A DNA stretch of 64,000 nucleotides from the NCBI RefSeq assembly GCF_003100395.1, contig NZ_CP029210.1, forward strand, positions 806,001-870,000. The letters run 5' to 3'. Source of the stretch: Aquabacterium olei. GTDB taxonomy: Bacteria > Pseudomonadota > Gammaproteobacteria > Burkholderiales > Burkholderiaceae_C. Positions 1 through 7,489 of the stretch are shown here, piece by piece; within the stretch, counting starts at the first letter, position 1, and every line of letters starts with the position of its first letter. The notes below the pieces were generated by a model. It was not told the DNA's origin. It saw only the letters and a program-made list of their open reading frames with translations, and did not search any database. Both the position numbers and the translations under genes were made by a program.

Positions 1-476
1 CGGTCCAGCCACAGGCGGTAGAACGCATTGGACACGTCGTAGTGGAACGCGATGGTGCGGTCCTTCACCAGGCCTGCAGACCCTTTCGTGCCGCGGTCGG
101 TCGGCGTGCCACGCAGTCGCAGCATCAGGGCTTTGGCCATCACGCCCGCGCGTTGCAGCGGGGTCGTGCCGCTGCCCAGGTGGTCCTTCAGGCTCAGCGC
201 AGCGTACAGGTCGCCCAGGATGTCGATCTCGCCGCGGAAGTAGGCATCGGCCAGGCGCAGCGCGCCGCCCCCCAACGCGGCCTCGCACAGCGGGGCGGGG
301 TGGTGCACGACCAGCCCGAAGCGCGGCGTGCCCCGGCCGAACCGCAGCACCTCTCCGTTCCACAGCTGCACCGTCATCGGATGGGGGGGGACGCCCACCA
401 GGGCGCTCAGGATCTCACGGGCCAGGCGGACGTCGCGTTCGCCAACGGCCGACCACAATGACTCATCGGGCTGCAT
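1..476 (-). CDS. cfa: Cyclopropane-fatty-acyl-phospholipid synthase, N-terminal part
   Basis: The gene starts at 476 and runs off the left edge, so about 158 N-terminal residues are visible. The segment IAFHYDVSNAFYRLWLD matches the hallmark HYDVSNxFYxLWLD of SAM-dependent cyclopropane fatty acid synthases, and the preceding N-terminal domain (GLVVHHPAPL, LADAYFRGEID) fits the same family. Family knowledge: the enzyme methylenates unsaturated acyl chains of membrane phospholipids and is a stress and stationary-phase function. It has its own sigma-54 element at 528-541, directly after the stop of the upstream glycosyltransferase. The methyltransferase core lies outside the window, so activity cannot be judged. 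Confidence 0.9.
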   Translation of the reverse strand, partial: MQPDESLWSAVGERDVRLAREILSALVGVPPHPMTVQLWNGEVLRFGRGTPRFGLVVHHPAPLCEAALGGGALRLADAYFRGEIDILGDLYAALSLKDHLGSGTTPLQRAGVMAKALMLRLRGTPTDRGTKGSAGLVKDRTIAFHYDVSNAFYRLWLD

Positions 477-527
477 GGAAAGAGGACCTTCGACTCGGGT
501 GCGCCACGCGGCGCTCACGCGAGACGG

Positions 528-541
528 GCAAACAGCGTGCC
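528..541 (-). promoter_or_regulatory. Sigma-54 promoter for cfa
   Basis: On the minus strand it reads GGCACGCTGTTTGC, an excellent -24/-12 match, with the -12 GC 52 bases before the start at 476. It lies in the 75-base gap after the glycosyltransferase stop. The same 14-mer recurs at 46359-46372. Confidence 0.85.
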
Positions 542-551
542 GGGCGCCGGC

Positions 552-1499
552 TCACCCCGCCACCTGCCTGAGCACATCCTGCCAGTCCGCCACGAAGCGG
601 TCGATGTGGAAGCGATCGTGGGCAGCCTGTCGGGCGCGTTCGCCCATGCGCCGGGCCTCCTTCGGGTCGCGGATCAGTTGCTGCATGCCCTCGATCAGGC
701 GCTCGGGCCGGGTGTCGATGAACCCATGGTGTCCGTCGCGGATCACGGTCACCAGTTCGGTGGTGGCCAGCCCGACGATGGGCATGCCGACCATCATGGC
801 CTCGATCACCGCCAGACCGAGGCTGGTGTAGCGGATGGGGTTGAAGAAGAAGCGGTGGGCCGCCATGACCTCGGGCAACTGCTGGTGCGTCACCTCGCCC
901 GCGCCCCCGAGGCGGTCGGCGCCCATGCCGACGAGCGTCAGGGGCAGGCGCGTGCTCGCCTGGCGGTAGATGTCCGAGCCGAGCCGCCGCCCACGTCGAT
1001 CGAGGTTGTTGACGACGACGAGGCCGGCTGCCATCTCGCCGTGATGGACGGCGTGGGCCAGCAGCTTCACACCGTGCTCCACCACCCGTACGGGTTGGTC
1101 GCCGTTGTCCCACATCAGCGCGTTGAAGGGCGTGCAGTGCACCAGCAGCGTCTCGCCATCCTGCACCCAGTGGCGCGTGTTGGTGGGGTGCTGCTGGGGC
1201 GGGTCGTGCTCGAGATAGATGCGCGGCAGGCGCCGCTGCGCCTCGCTCAGCAGCGTGTGCTGCTCCTGCTCGTAGGCCTCGCGCGACTGGAAGAGCACGA
1301 TGTCGAACGCCATGTCGCGCAACCGGTCGACGGGCGCGTCGTGCACGTTGTCGCCCCAGGGCAGCGTGCCGCTGCGGCCGCTGTGGTGGGTCGAACGCTC
1401 GGCATCGGCCACCAGGTAGAACTGATGAGGCACCTGACTGAGGTAGTACATGTAGTTGCCATGCACGTGCCAGGTCAGGATGCGCAAGGGGCGGTTCAT
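552..1499 (-). CDS. Glycosyltransferase, GT4-like (group 1)
   Basis: This 315-residue protein has the C-terminal group 1 glycosyltransferase pattern: a hydrophobic VVVNNLDRRGRR segment at the start of the donor domain, then FNPIRYTSLGLAVIEAMMVG and GLATTELVTVIRDG, the usual nucleotide-sugar binding region. The N-terminal half (LTWHVHGNYMYYLSQ) is the acceptor-side Rossmann fold. It is shorter than typical GT4 enzymes (350-400 residues). It is the last gene of a six-gene operon and follows the GT2 gene by 9 bases. It probably adds a sugar to a surface glycan; donor and acceptor are unknown. Confidence 0.88.
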   Translation of the reverse strand: MNRPLRILTWHVHGNYMYYLSQVPHQFYLVADAERSTHHSGRSGTLPWGDNVHDAPVDRLRDMAFDIVLFQSREAYEQEQHTLLSEAQRRLPRIYLEHDPPQQHPTNTRHWVQDGETLLVHCTPFNALMWDNGDQPVRVVEHGVKLLAHAVHHGEMAAGLVVVNNLDRRGRRLGSDIYRQASTRLPLTLVGMGADRLGGAGEVTHQQLPEVMAAHRFFFNPIRYTSLGLAVIEAMMVGMPIVGLATTELVTVIRDGHHGFIDTRPERLIEGMQQLIRDPKEARRMGERARQAAHDRFHIDRFVADWQDVLRQVAG

Positions 1500-1508
1500 C
1501 GGTGTGAC

Positions 1509-2480
1509 TCAGAAGAACAGCACGCGGAAGTGCAACGCCCCGCGCACCCGCCAGTACAGTGACAGAAACGGGATGACCAGCGAGGTCACCAGCATCTCGG
1601 CCACATGCGACGGCGCCAGCGAGGCGCCTTTCAATCGCAGCGCGATGAAGCGCAGCAGGGCAGCCAGCGCCACCGCGCCCGACACCGCGGCCACGGTAGG
1701 CAGATCCTGCCACAGCGCCACCAGCGCGATCAGCGTGCCGAACACGATGAGGTGGTAGTGCCACGGCGGTGTCGGCCGGATCTTGAGTCGGTAGAGGTGC
1801 GGGTGCTTCTTGAAGAGCAGTGCGTCGAAGAACACGTTGGCCTGCTGCCGCAGCGACACGCCCCAGCGCTCCGGCCGCACCGGGTGTACCACCATGGCCT
1901 TCGGCGCCCACCCGACGTGGCCGAGTTGCAGGAGCGAGAAATGCAGGTCCGAGTCTTCTCGCCAGGCGCGCTTGAAGCGCTCGTCGAAGCCCCCGACGGC
2001 GACCAGGGCGTGCCGCCAGACAAAGGCGTTGGCGGTGGCGAATTCCGCCTGCTCCAGTCCCTGCGTCATGCGCTCGTGGTCGGTGGGGCGGGCCTGGGTC
2101 GGCACCACCACCCGGCCGCCCACGGCCACCCCGCCACGGGTCATGGCCTTGCAGCCTTCCAGCAGCCAGTCGCGGTCGGGCTCGGTGTCGTCGTCGGTGA
2201 AGGCGATGAGCGGCGCAGAGCTGGCCCGCCAGCCGCGGTTGCGTGCGGCCGCAGGCCCCCGTGTGCCGCGCGGTTGCAGGTAGTGAAACGTGGGCGTGCC
2301 CTGGCAACGGCGGTTGAAGTCCTCCACCACCTGCCGTGTGGCCTCGGTGCACCCGTCGTCGACCACGATGACCTCGAAAGCGTGGCTCGGCAGGGACTGC
2401 TTCGTCAGGGCGTCCAGGCAGCGTGCCAGCAGCTGCGGGCGCCGATAGGTCGGGATCACCACCGCCATGGACAGGATCAT
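1509..2480 (-). CDS. Glycosyltransferase family 2
   Basis: The 323-residue product begins MILSMAVVIPTYRRPQLL, the canonical GT2 N-terminus, with VIVVDDG and FTDDDTEPD supplying the nucleotide-diphosphate and metal-binding acidic residues. The C-terminus is hydrophobic (about residues 230-320, LIVFGTLIALVALW and FLSLYWRVRG), implying membrane association. The ATG overlaps the carbamoyltransferase stop as ATGA, which fixes the start and implies translational coupling; a second ATG lies four codons in. By context it extends a surface polysaccharide or glycolipid. Confidence 0.9.
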   Translation of the reverse strand: MILSMAVVIPTYRRPQLLARCLDALTKQSLPSHAFEVIVVDDGCTEATRQVVEDFNRRCQGTPTFHYLQPRGTRGPAAARNRGWRASSAPLIAFTDDDTEPDRDWLLEGCKAMTRGGVAVGGRVVVPTQARPTDHERMTQGLEQAEFATANAFVWRHALVAVGGFDERFKRAWREDSDLHFSLLQLGHVGWAPKAMVVHPVRPERWGVSLRQQANVFFDALLFKKHPHLYRLKIRPTPPWHYHLIVFGTLIALVALWQDLPTVAAVSGAVALAALLRFIALRLKGASLAPSHVAEMLVTSLVIPFLSLYWRVRGALHFRVLFF

Positions 2481-4258
2481 GCCGTGAGCCTCCGCTTGTC
2501 GATCAGCCACGAGCCGATGACCAGCGCGTCCAGCGGCGTGCTGAAGAAGGCGTCCAGCGCGTCCTTGGGCGTGCAGACGACAGGCTCGCCGCGCACGTTG
2601 AACGAGGTGTTGATCAGCACCGGCACCCCGGTGCGCTCCCCGAAGGCCGTCAGCAGGCGATGAAAGCGCGGCTGGCGCTGCGCGTCGACCGTCTGCACGC
2701 GGGCGGTGCGGTCGGCGTGGCAGGCTGCGGGAATGCGGTCGGCCTGTTCCGGAGGCACGTCGTAGATGAAGAGCATGAAGGGCGACTCCCCCCGATTGGC
2801 CTCTGCCGGGGTGAACCACTCGGCCAGCTTCTCCCTGGGCACCACGGGGGCGACCGGGCGGAAGTCCTCGCGGTCTTTCAGCTCATTGAGGCGCGCCTGC
2901 ATGGCCGGGTCGATGGGTGAGGCGAGGATGGAGCGGGCCCCCAGTGCGCGCGGGCCGAATTCCATGCGCCCCTGGAACCAACCGATGACGCAGCCTTCGG
3001 CCAGCAGGCGAGCGGTTTCGCCTTCCACGTCATCCAGCCGACGGGCAGGCAACTTGGCCCAGGTCAGCAGGGCGCCGATGGCGTCGTCGTCGAAGTCCGG
3101 GCCGAGCAGGGCGTCTTCCATCCGCCATGCGCGGGGCGCAAGCCGGGTCGGCGCAGCGCGGTCCTTGGGAGCGGGTTGAGCATCGCGCTCGCGGGCGTCG
3201 ATCCACAGCGCGGCACCGAGGGCCGTACCGGCATCGCCGGCTGCGGGCTGCACCCACACCTCGTCGAACAGCCCGCTGTCGCGCAGACGCGCGTTCATCA
3301 CGCAGTTGAGCGCCACCCCGCCGGCCATGGCCAGCTGGCGTTCGCCCGTGCGCTGCTGCAGCCAGCCCGCCAGCGAGCGCACGGTGTCTTCCAGCACGCT
3401 CTGCAGCGAGGCGGCGAGGTCGAAGTGGCGTGCCTCCAGGGGGGCGCCCTTCTCGCGCGGGGCGCCGCACAGCGTCACCAGGTCCAGCGGCTCGATGGTG
3501 TACTGGCCTTCGTCGCCCACATGCACGCAGGCCTGCAGCGCATCCGCAAAGCGTGGCTGGCCGAGTGCCGCCAGCGCCATCACCTTGTATTCGTCGGACG
3601 AGTGCAGAAAGCCCAGATGGCTGGTCACGCGCTCGTACAGCATGCCCAGCGAGTGCGGCATGCACACTGCGCCCAGCGGCGTGTAGGTGTCGTCGCGGTA
3701 GACGCCGTAGGTGGTGGTGGCGTCCTCGCCGCGGCCATCCAGGGTCAGCACGGCGCACCGCGAGAACGGCGAGGCCAGAAAGGCGCTGGCCTGGTGGCTC
3801 AGGTGATGAGACACGAAGTGGAAGCGGTAGGGACCATCATGCCGCACACCGCGGAAGCGCGCCTTCAGGTGGTGCGGCGCGCCGCTGGCCAATTGCCGGG
3901 GCGCATTGACGATGTAGGACGCGAACAGCGGGTCCCACACGTTTTCCCAGCCGCCGGCGGGATGGGCCGAGGGCGACAGCGGCAGGGTGATCTCGTCGCC
4001 GATGTGTCGCTCCTTGAGGAAGCGGCTGGGGTCGTAGCTGTAGGCCACGTGGTCGACCTCGGCCAGCGTGATGCCGGCGCGGGCCAGGCAGAAGTCGATT
4101 GCGTGGAAGGGCAACTCCCAGGCGGTGAAGGGCAGTGGCCGTTTCGCGTGCTTGATGCGCGTGAAGCGCTCCTCCTCAGCAGCCGCGATCACGCGGCCAT
4201 CGATCACCAGTGCGGCGGCCGAATCATGGAAGGCGGCGTTGATGCCCAGGGTGATCAT
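2477..4258 (-). CDS. Carbamoyltransferase (NodU/CmcH/TobZ family)
   Basis: This is a 593-residue carbamoyltransferase. The N-terminus ITLGINAAFHDSAAALV is the Kae1-like ATP-binding fold and HHLSHQASAF carries the conserved metal-binding histidines. GRMEFGPRALGARSILASP and DREDFRPVAP belong to the C-terminal YrdC-related module region. The family transfers carbamoyl from carbamoyl phosphate, through carbamoyl-adenylate, to a hydroxyl. Placed between glycosyltransferases it probably O-carbamoylates a sugar of the locus glycan, as NodU does on Nod factors (inference). It overlaps the genes on both sides by 4 bases (ATGA), so it sits within a tightly coupled operon. Confidence 0.93.
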   Translation of the reverse strand: MITLGINAAFHDSAAALVIDGRVIAAAEEERFTRIKHAKRPLPFTAWELPFHAIDFCLARAGITLAEVDHVAYSYDPSRFLKERHIGDEITLPLSPSAHPAGGWENVWDPLFASYIVNAPRQLASGAPHHLKARFRGVRHDGPYRFHFVSHHLSHQASAFLASPFSRCAVLTLDGRGEDATTTYGVYRDDTYTPLGAVCMPHSLGMLYERVTSHLGFLHSSDEYKVMALAALGQPRFADALQACVHVGDEGQYTIEPLDLVTLCGAPREKGAPLEARHFDLAASLQSVLEDTVRSLAGWLQQRTGERQLAMAGGVALNCVMNARLRDSGLFDEVWVQPAAGDAGTALGAALWIDARERDAQPAPKDRAAPTRLAPRAWRMEDALLGPDFDDDAIGALLTWAKLPARRLDDVEGETARLLAEGCVIGWFQGRMEFGPRALGARSILASPIDPAMQARLNELKDREDFRPVAPVVPREKLAEWFTPAEANRGESPFMLFIYDVPPEQADRIPAACHADRTARVQTVDAQRQPRFHRLLTAFGERTGVPVLINTSFNVRGEPVVCTPKDALDAFFSTPLDALVIGSWLIDKRRLTA

Positions 4259-4911
4259 GGGTTCTCCGTGTGCGAAGGGGCAGAAGGGGCGGGCTCGGTG
4301 TCCAGTGCCAGGATGGCCTGCGCGGCCTCGAACAGGTTGGGCGCACGCAGGTCGGGTCGGCGGATCGGCGTCAGCCGCCATTCGGTCTCGTTGCCTACAT
4401 CCATCAACACGCTGCGACAGCCGGCGCGGTGGCCGGCCTCCACGTCGTTGAGGATGTCGCCCACCATCCACGAACGCCGCAGGTCGATCTGGTGCACCGC
4501 GGCCGCCTGCAACAGCAGGCCCGGCGACGGCTTGCGGCAAAGGCAGCCGGGGGCCAGAGCCGCAGCCGGCGCGTGCGGGCAGACAAACACGTCAAGGATG
4601 TGGACGCCCGCGGCCGACAGCATGCCGCGGAGTGCGGCCAGGGCCTGGTTCAGCTGAAGGCGATCGAACAGCCGGCGCGCCAGGCCGGACTGGTTGGTCA
4701 CGATCACGAGCACGAAGCCGCGGGCCTGAAGCAGCCGCAGGCCCTCGATGGCCGAGGGTGTGAGCTTGATCAGGGCCGGATCGACGTTGTAGGGCACGTC
4801 CTCGATGAGCGTGCCGTCCTTGTCCAGGAACACCGCGCGCTTGCGCGGTACCGGCCGGGCTGGGGCAGGCTCCGGCTCGCTGGGCCGGGCCGTGGTGCGC
4901 ATCAGGGCCAT
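4255..4911 (-). CDS. gmhB: HAD-family D,D-heptose 1,7-bisphosphate phosphatase (GmhB-like)
   Basis: At 218 residues this is a histidinol-phosphatase-type HAD enzyme. FLDKDGTLIEDVPYN is motif I with both catalytic Asp, VTNQSGLARRLF is motif II, and the Cys-rich CPHAPAAALAPGCLCRKPSPG is the zinc loop characteristic of GmhB. WMVGDILNDVEAG is motif IV. Family role: removal of the C7 phosphate from heptose 1,7-bisphosphate during ADP-heptose synthesis. gmhA, hldA and hldC homologues occur at 51.6-54.9 kb. The start at 4911 overlaps the SDR gene by 10 bases; ATG 4902, sharing one base with the SDR stop, is an alternative. The N-terminal extension of about 20 residues is Pro-rich. Confidence 0.88.
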   Translation of the reverse strand: MALMRTTARPSEPEPAPARPVPRKRAVFLDKDGTLIEDVPYNVDPALIKLTPSAIEGLRLLQARGFVLVIVTNQSGLARRLFDRLQLNQALAALRGMLSAAGVHILDVFVCPHAPAAALAPGCLCRKPSPGLLLQAAAVHQIDLRRSWMVGDILNDVEAGHRAGCRSVLMDVGNETEWRLTPIRRPDLRAPNLFEAAQAILALDTEPAPSAPSHTENP

Positions 4912-5645
4912 GAGGTCTCGTCGGGCGGCACGATGGTCAGTTCGGCCACGATGGCGTCGCGCGGCATGTCGAGCATGAAGCACACGGCCTCGGCCACCCG
5001 GGCCGGGTCCTGCAGCTTCTGCGGGTCGAGCTCGGGGAAGCGGTCGAGCAGGAAGGGCGTGCGCATGCCGCCTGTCACCAGCGCGCTCACGCGCACGCCG
5101 CTGCTGCGCAGCTCGGCATGCAGGGCGCGCGACAGCCCCAGCAGCCCCCACTTGCTGGCGTGGTAGGCGCTGGCGTTGGGCCAGGCGCGCACGGCGGCCG
5201 TCGAGGTGATGTTCACCACCTGGCCGCCCTGGCCGCCGTCGCTGTCCTTCAGGGCGGGCAGGGCCAGCTTGGTGAGCAGGAAGGGCCCCAGCAGGTTGGT
5301 GTTCAGCACGCGCGTCCACGCTTCGACACCCACCTCTTCCAGTGAGGCCGTGACGTCGGTGCCCGCGTTGTTGATGAGGATGTCGAGCGCGCCGAAACGC
5401 TGCAGGCACAGGCCCACCGCATGGCTCACCCCCTGCTCGCTGGACACGTCCAGACGGATGGGCAGGGTGCGTTCGCCTTCCGGATCGAGGCTGTCGGCCA
5501 GCATCTTCGCCTTGTCGCCGGCCAGATCGGCCAGCACCACGCGGGCCCCGCGCTCGATCAGGCGTCGGCTGATGGCCGCACCGAGGCCGCTGGCGGCCCC
5601 GGTCACGAAGGCGACCTTGTCTTTCAGGTCGACGGTCTCAGGCAT
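4902..5645 (-). CDS. Short-chain dehydrogenase/reductase
   Basis: This 247-residue classical SDR has the cofactor motif TGAASGLG, the NNAG motif in LINNAGTD, the catalytic Ser in NITSTAAV and YHASK as the Tyr-x-x-x-Lys pair. It lies second in the glycan operon, 39 bases after the GT4-like gene, with a strong GGGAGGA site before the ATG. Context suggests oxidation or reduction of a sugar or polyol precursor. It is not an HldD-type extended SDR: it lacks the extended TGGAGFIG-type N-terminus. Confidence 0.9.
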   Translation of the reverse strand: MPETVDLKDKVAFVTGAASGLGAAISRRLIERGARVVLADLAGDKAKMLADSLDPEGERTLPIRLDVSSEQGVSHAVGLCLQRFGALDILINNAGTDVTASLEEVGVEAWTRVLNTNLLGPFLLTKLALPALKDSDGGQGGQVVNITSTAAVRAWPNASAYHASKWGLLGLSRALHAELRSSGVRVSALVTGGMRTPFLLDRFPELDPQKLQDPARVAEAVCFMLDMPRDAIVAELTIVPPDETSWP

Positions 5646-5684
5646 AAGGGTCCTCCCTTTCTTTGTAATAAGGCTGAATTCGGT

Positions 5685-6998
5685 TCAATTCACCGCGCTG
5701 AAGTCCTTCAGCGTCGGACGGTCGTGCAGGTCGATGTGATGCGCCAGTTCCGCCCTGCGACCGGTGTCCAGGACCTCGCCATACACGTCGAGCAGCATCT
5801 GGCTGACGCGCTCCCACGTGAACAGCGAGCGCACCCGGCGCATGCCGGCGCGGCCCATGGCGAGTGCGAGGCGCGGGTTGGCATGCAGGTGGCTCAGGCA
5901 CTGAGCCACCGCCTCGGGGTCTTTCGGAGGCACCAGGTGTCCCGTCACCCCGTCGGTCACGGTGTACTGCAGGCCGCCCACGGCACTGGCAATCACGGGG
6001 GTGCCACAGGCCATGGCCTCCAGCGGCGTGATGCCGAAGGGCTCGTACCATGGCGTGGTCACGAACACGTTGGCGGCCGCATAGTGGCGCCGCAGCGCCT
6101 CGCGCGGGCGTTGCCCGATGAAGTGCACGCGGTCTTCGACGCCCACTTCCTGGGCCACGGCCCGCAGCCGGCCGATCTCGGGTGTGCGCTGTGCGTCGGG
6201 TATGGGGCCGTCGCCACCGACAATCAGCAGCCGCGCGGGGATGGACCTCGGAAGATGCGCCAGCGAGCGGATGACGTTGTCGACGCCCTTGCGGGGCACC
6301 AGCCGACCCAGCTGCAGGATGACGAAGTCATCGGGGGCGAGGTCCAGCCCCAGCTCGGCGCGGGCGCGCAGGCGGTGCTGCGGTCCGAATTCGCCTGCGT
6401 CGAAGCCGCACGGCACCATGCGGATGCGCGCCGGGTCGGCGTTGTAGAGCCGAACGAGGTCGTGCTCGTCCTGAGGGCACTCGGCAATCAGGGCGTCGGC
6501 GTCGTCCACCAGTTTGCGCTCGATGTCGATCCGCATCCCCGGGAAGCCGTCGGCGGCACCCTGATGTTCGCGCCGCACCAGGCCCAGGGCATGGAAGGTC
6601 ACGACATAGGGGATGCCCAGCGAGGCCTTGAGCTGCTGGGCCACCAGGCCCGACATGAAGAAGTTCGCGTGGACGAGGTCGCACCGCGGGCCATGGCGCA
6701 GCAGCTGCTCGGCCGCGCGCGTGAAGGCTGGCATCACCGGCAGCAGGCGCTCTTTCGGGATGAAGCAGGCCGGGCCGGCGGGGATGTGGAACACCCGCAC
6801 ACCGGGGCGCATCACGGTCATGGCCGGCTGATCGGGGTGGTCCCGGCGGGTCAGCACATCAACCTGATGGCCAGCCTGGGCCAGGCAGCGCGCCACCTGC
6901 GCGACGTACACGTTCTGGCCGCCCGCGTCCACGCCACCGGCGCCAGACAGGGGCGAGGCATGTTCGCTGATCAACGCAATGCGCAGAGGCTTGGTCAT
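5685..6998 (-). CDS. Glycosyltransferase, GT4 (MshA/sucrose-phosphate synthase type)
   Basis: The 437-residue protein shows the GT4 layout: N-terminal GGVDAGGQNVYVAQVA (acceptor-side loop typical of sucrose synthases and MshA), HANFFMSG, then ILQLGRLVPRKGVDNVI and the donor motif YEPFGITPLEAMACGTPVI with the E-x7-E arrangement. The ATG at 6998 has AGGAG 6-7 bases upstream. It is the first gene of the operon 6998-552 and sits directly behind two tandem sigma-54 elements. A retaining glycosyl transfer is expected; the exact donor and acceptor cannot be read from sequence. Confidence 0.92.
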   Translation of the reverse strand: MTKPLRIALISEHASPLSGAGGVDAGGQNVYVAQVARCLAQAGHQVDVLTRRDHPDQPAMTVMRPGVRVFHIPAGPACFIPKERLLPVMPAFTRAAEQLLRHGPRCDLVHANFFMSGLVAQQLKASLGIPYVVTFHALGLVRREHQGAADGFPGMRIDIERKLVDDADALIAECPQDEHDLVRLYNADPARIRMVPCGFDAGEFGPQHRLRARAELGLDLAPDDFVILQLGRLVPRKGVDNVIRSLAHLPRSIPARLLIVGGDGPIPDAQRTPEIGRLRAVAQEVGVEDRVHFIGQRPREALRRHYAAANVFVTTPWYEPFGITPLEAMACGTPVIASAVGGLQYTVTDGVTGHLVPPKDPEAVAQCLSHLHANPRLALAMGRAGMRRVRSLFTWERVSQMLLDVYGEVLDTGRRAELAHHIDLHDRPTLKDFSAVN

Positions 6999-7026
6999 AA
7001 GGCTCCTGTGGTGCTGCGCCCAGAGG

Positions 7027-7040
7027 GCAATCGCCATGCC
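7027..7040 (-). promoter_or_regulatory. Sigma-54 promoter (proximal) for glycan operon
   Basis: The minus strand reads GGCATGGCGATTGC; the -12 GC is 29 bases before the start at 6998. It is the nearer of two elements with the same orientation. Confidence 0.85.
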
Positions 7041-7066
7041 CGATGGGTGGCGCCGATGCCTGTACG

Positions 7067-7080
7067 GCAAGCGGCGTACC
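7067..7080 (-). promoter_or_regulatory. Sigma-54 promoter (distal) for glycan operon
   Basis: The minus strand reads GGTACGCCGCTTGC. It lies exactly 40 bases upstream of the proximal element and just after the stop of the 7089-7418 gene. GGTACG is the commonest variant of the -24 block in this window (also 26557 and 42961). Confidence 0.72.
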
Positions 7081-7088
7081 CAGGCCGT

Positions 7089-7418
7089 TCAGCGCACGCC
7101 GTCGTGGTCTTCGGCAAGACCCGCGTCGAGCAGCGGCCCCGTGGGGTTGTTGGGGTCCGGGTCGTTCACGGGCGGCTCGGGGGCGTCTTCGGGCAGGTCC
7201 ATGGGCGGTGGATCCGGAAAGAGCTTCTGCGGGCCGTCCGGGTCGGGCACTGGCGGTGGCATCCCGCTCTGTTCGACGGGCTGGTCCGGGACGCGGTCGT
7301 CGGGCGGCGTGAGACCGCGCACGTCGCTGGGGCCGTCGCTGGTGCCGCTCGGGCCGAAGGTGTCCTGATCGTCGTCGAGCGGCGGGGTGGGTTCGGCGGG
7401 GCGTGCGGGGGTGGGCAT
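7089..7418 (-). CDS. Small acidic proline-rich hypothetical protein
   Basis: This 109-residue protein is dominated by Pro, Asp, Gly and Glu (for example PPLDDDQDTFGPSGTSDGPS and PDPPPMDLPEDAPEPPVND), has no predicted membrane segment or signal peptide, and is likely disordered. The ATG has GGAGA six bases upstream and its own sigma-54 element, which supports a real gene despite low complexity. I do not recognise a family. Its composition resembles the Gly/Asp-rich protein at 55718-56125. Confidence 0.7.
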   Translation of the reverse strand: MPTPARPAEPTPPLDDDQDTFGPSGTSDGPSDVRGLTPPDDRVPDQPVEQSGMPPPVPDPDGPQKLFPDPPPMDLPEDAPEPPVNDPDPNNPTGPLLDAGLAEDHDGVR

Positions 7419-7464
7419 GGCGGTCTCCGGTGATGTGAGCCGGGCTGGCTCCATCCGCATCACG

Positions 7465-7478
7465 GCAAGCCGCGGGCC
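7465..7478 (-). promoter_or_regulatory. Sigma-54 promoter for small acidic protein
   Basis: The minus strand reads GGCCCGCGGCTTGC, with TTGC perfect and the -24 block weaker (CCCG). The -12 GC is 47 bases before the ATG at 7418. The element lies in the 71-base gap after recQ. Confidence 0.65.
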
Positions 7479-7489
7479 GACCGGGGGCC

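Noticed and set aside
4902..5645. SDR as the missing ADP-heptose 6-epimerase HldD
   Set aside because: It is a classical, 247-residue SDR with a different N-terminal motif; HldD is an extended SDR of about 310-330 residues.
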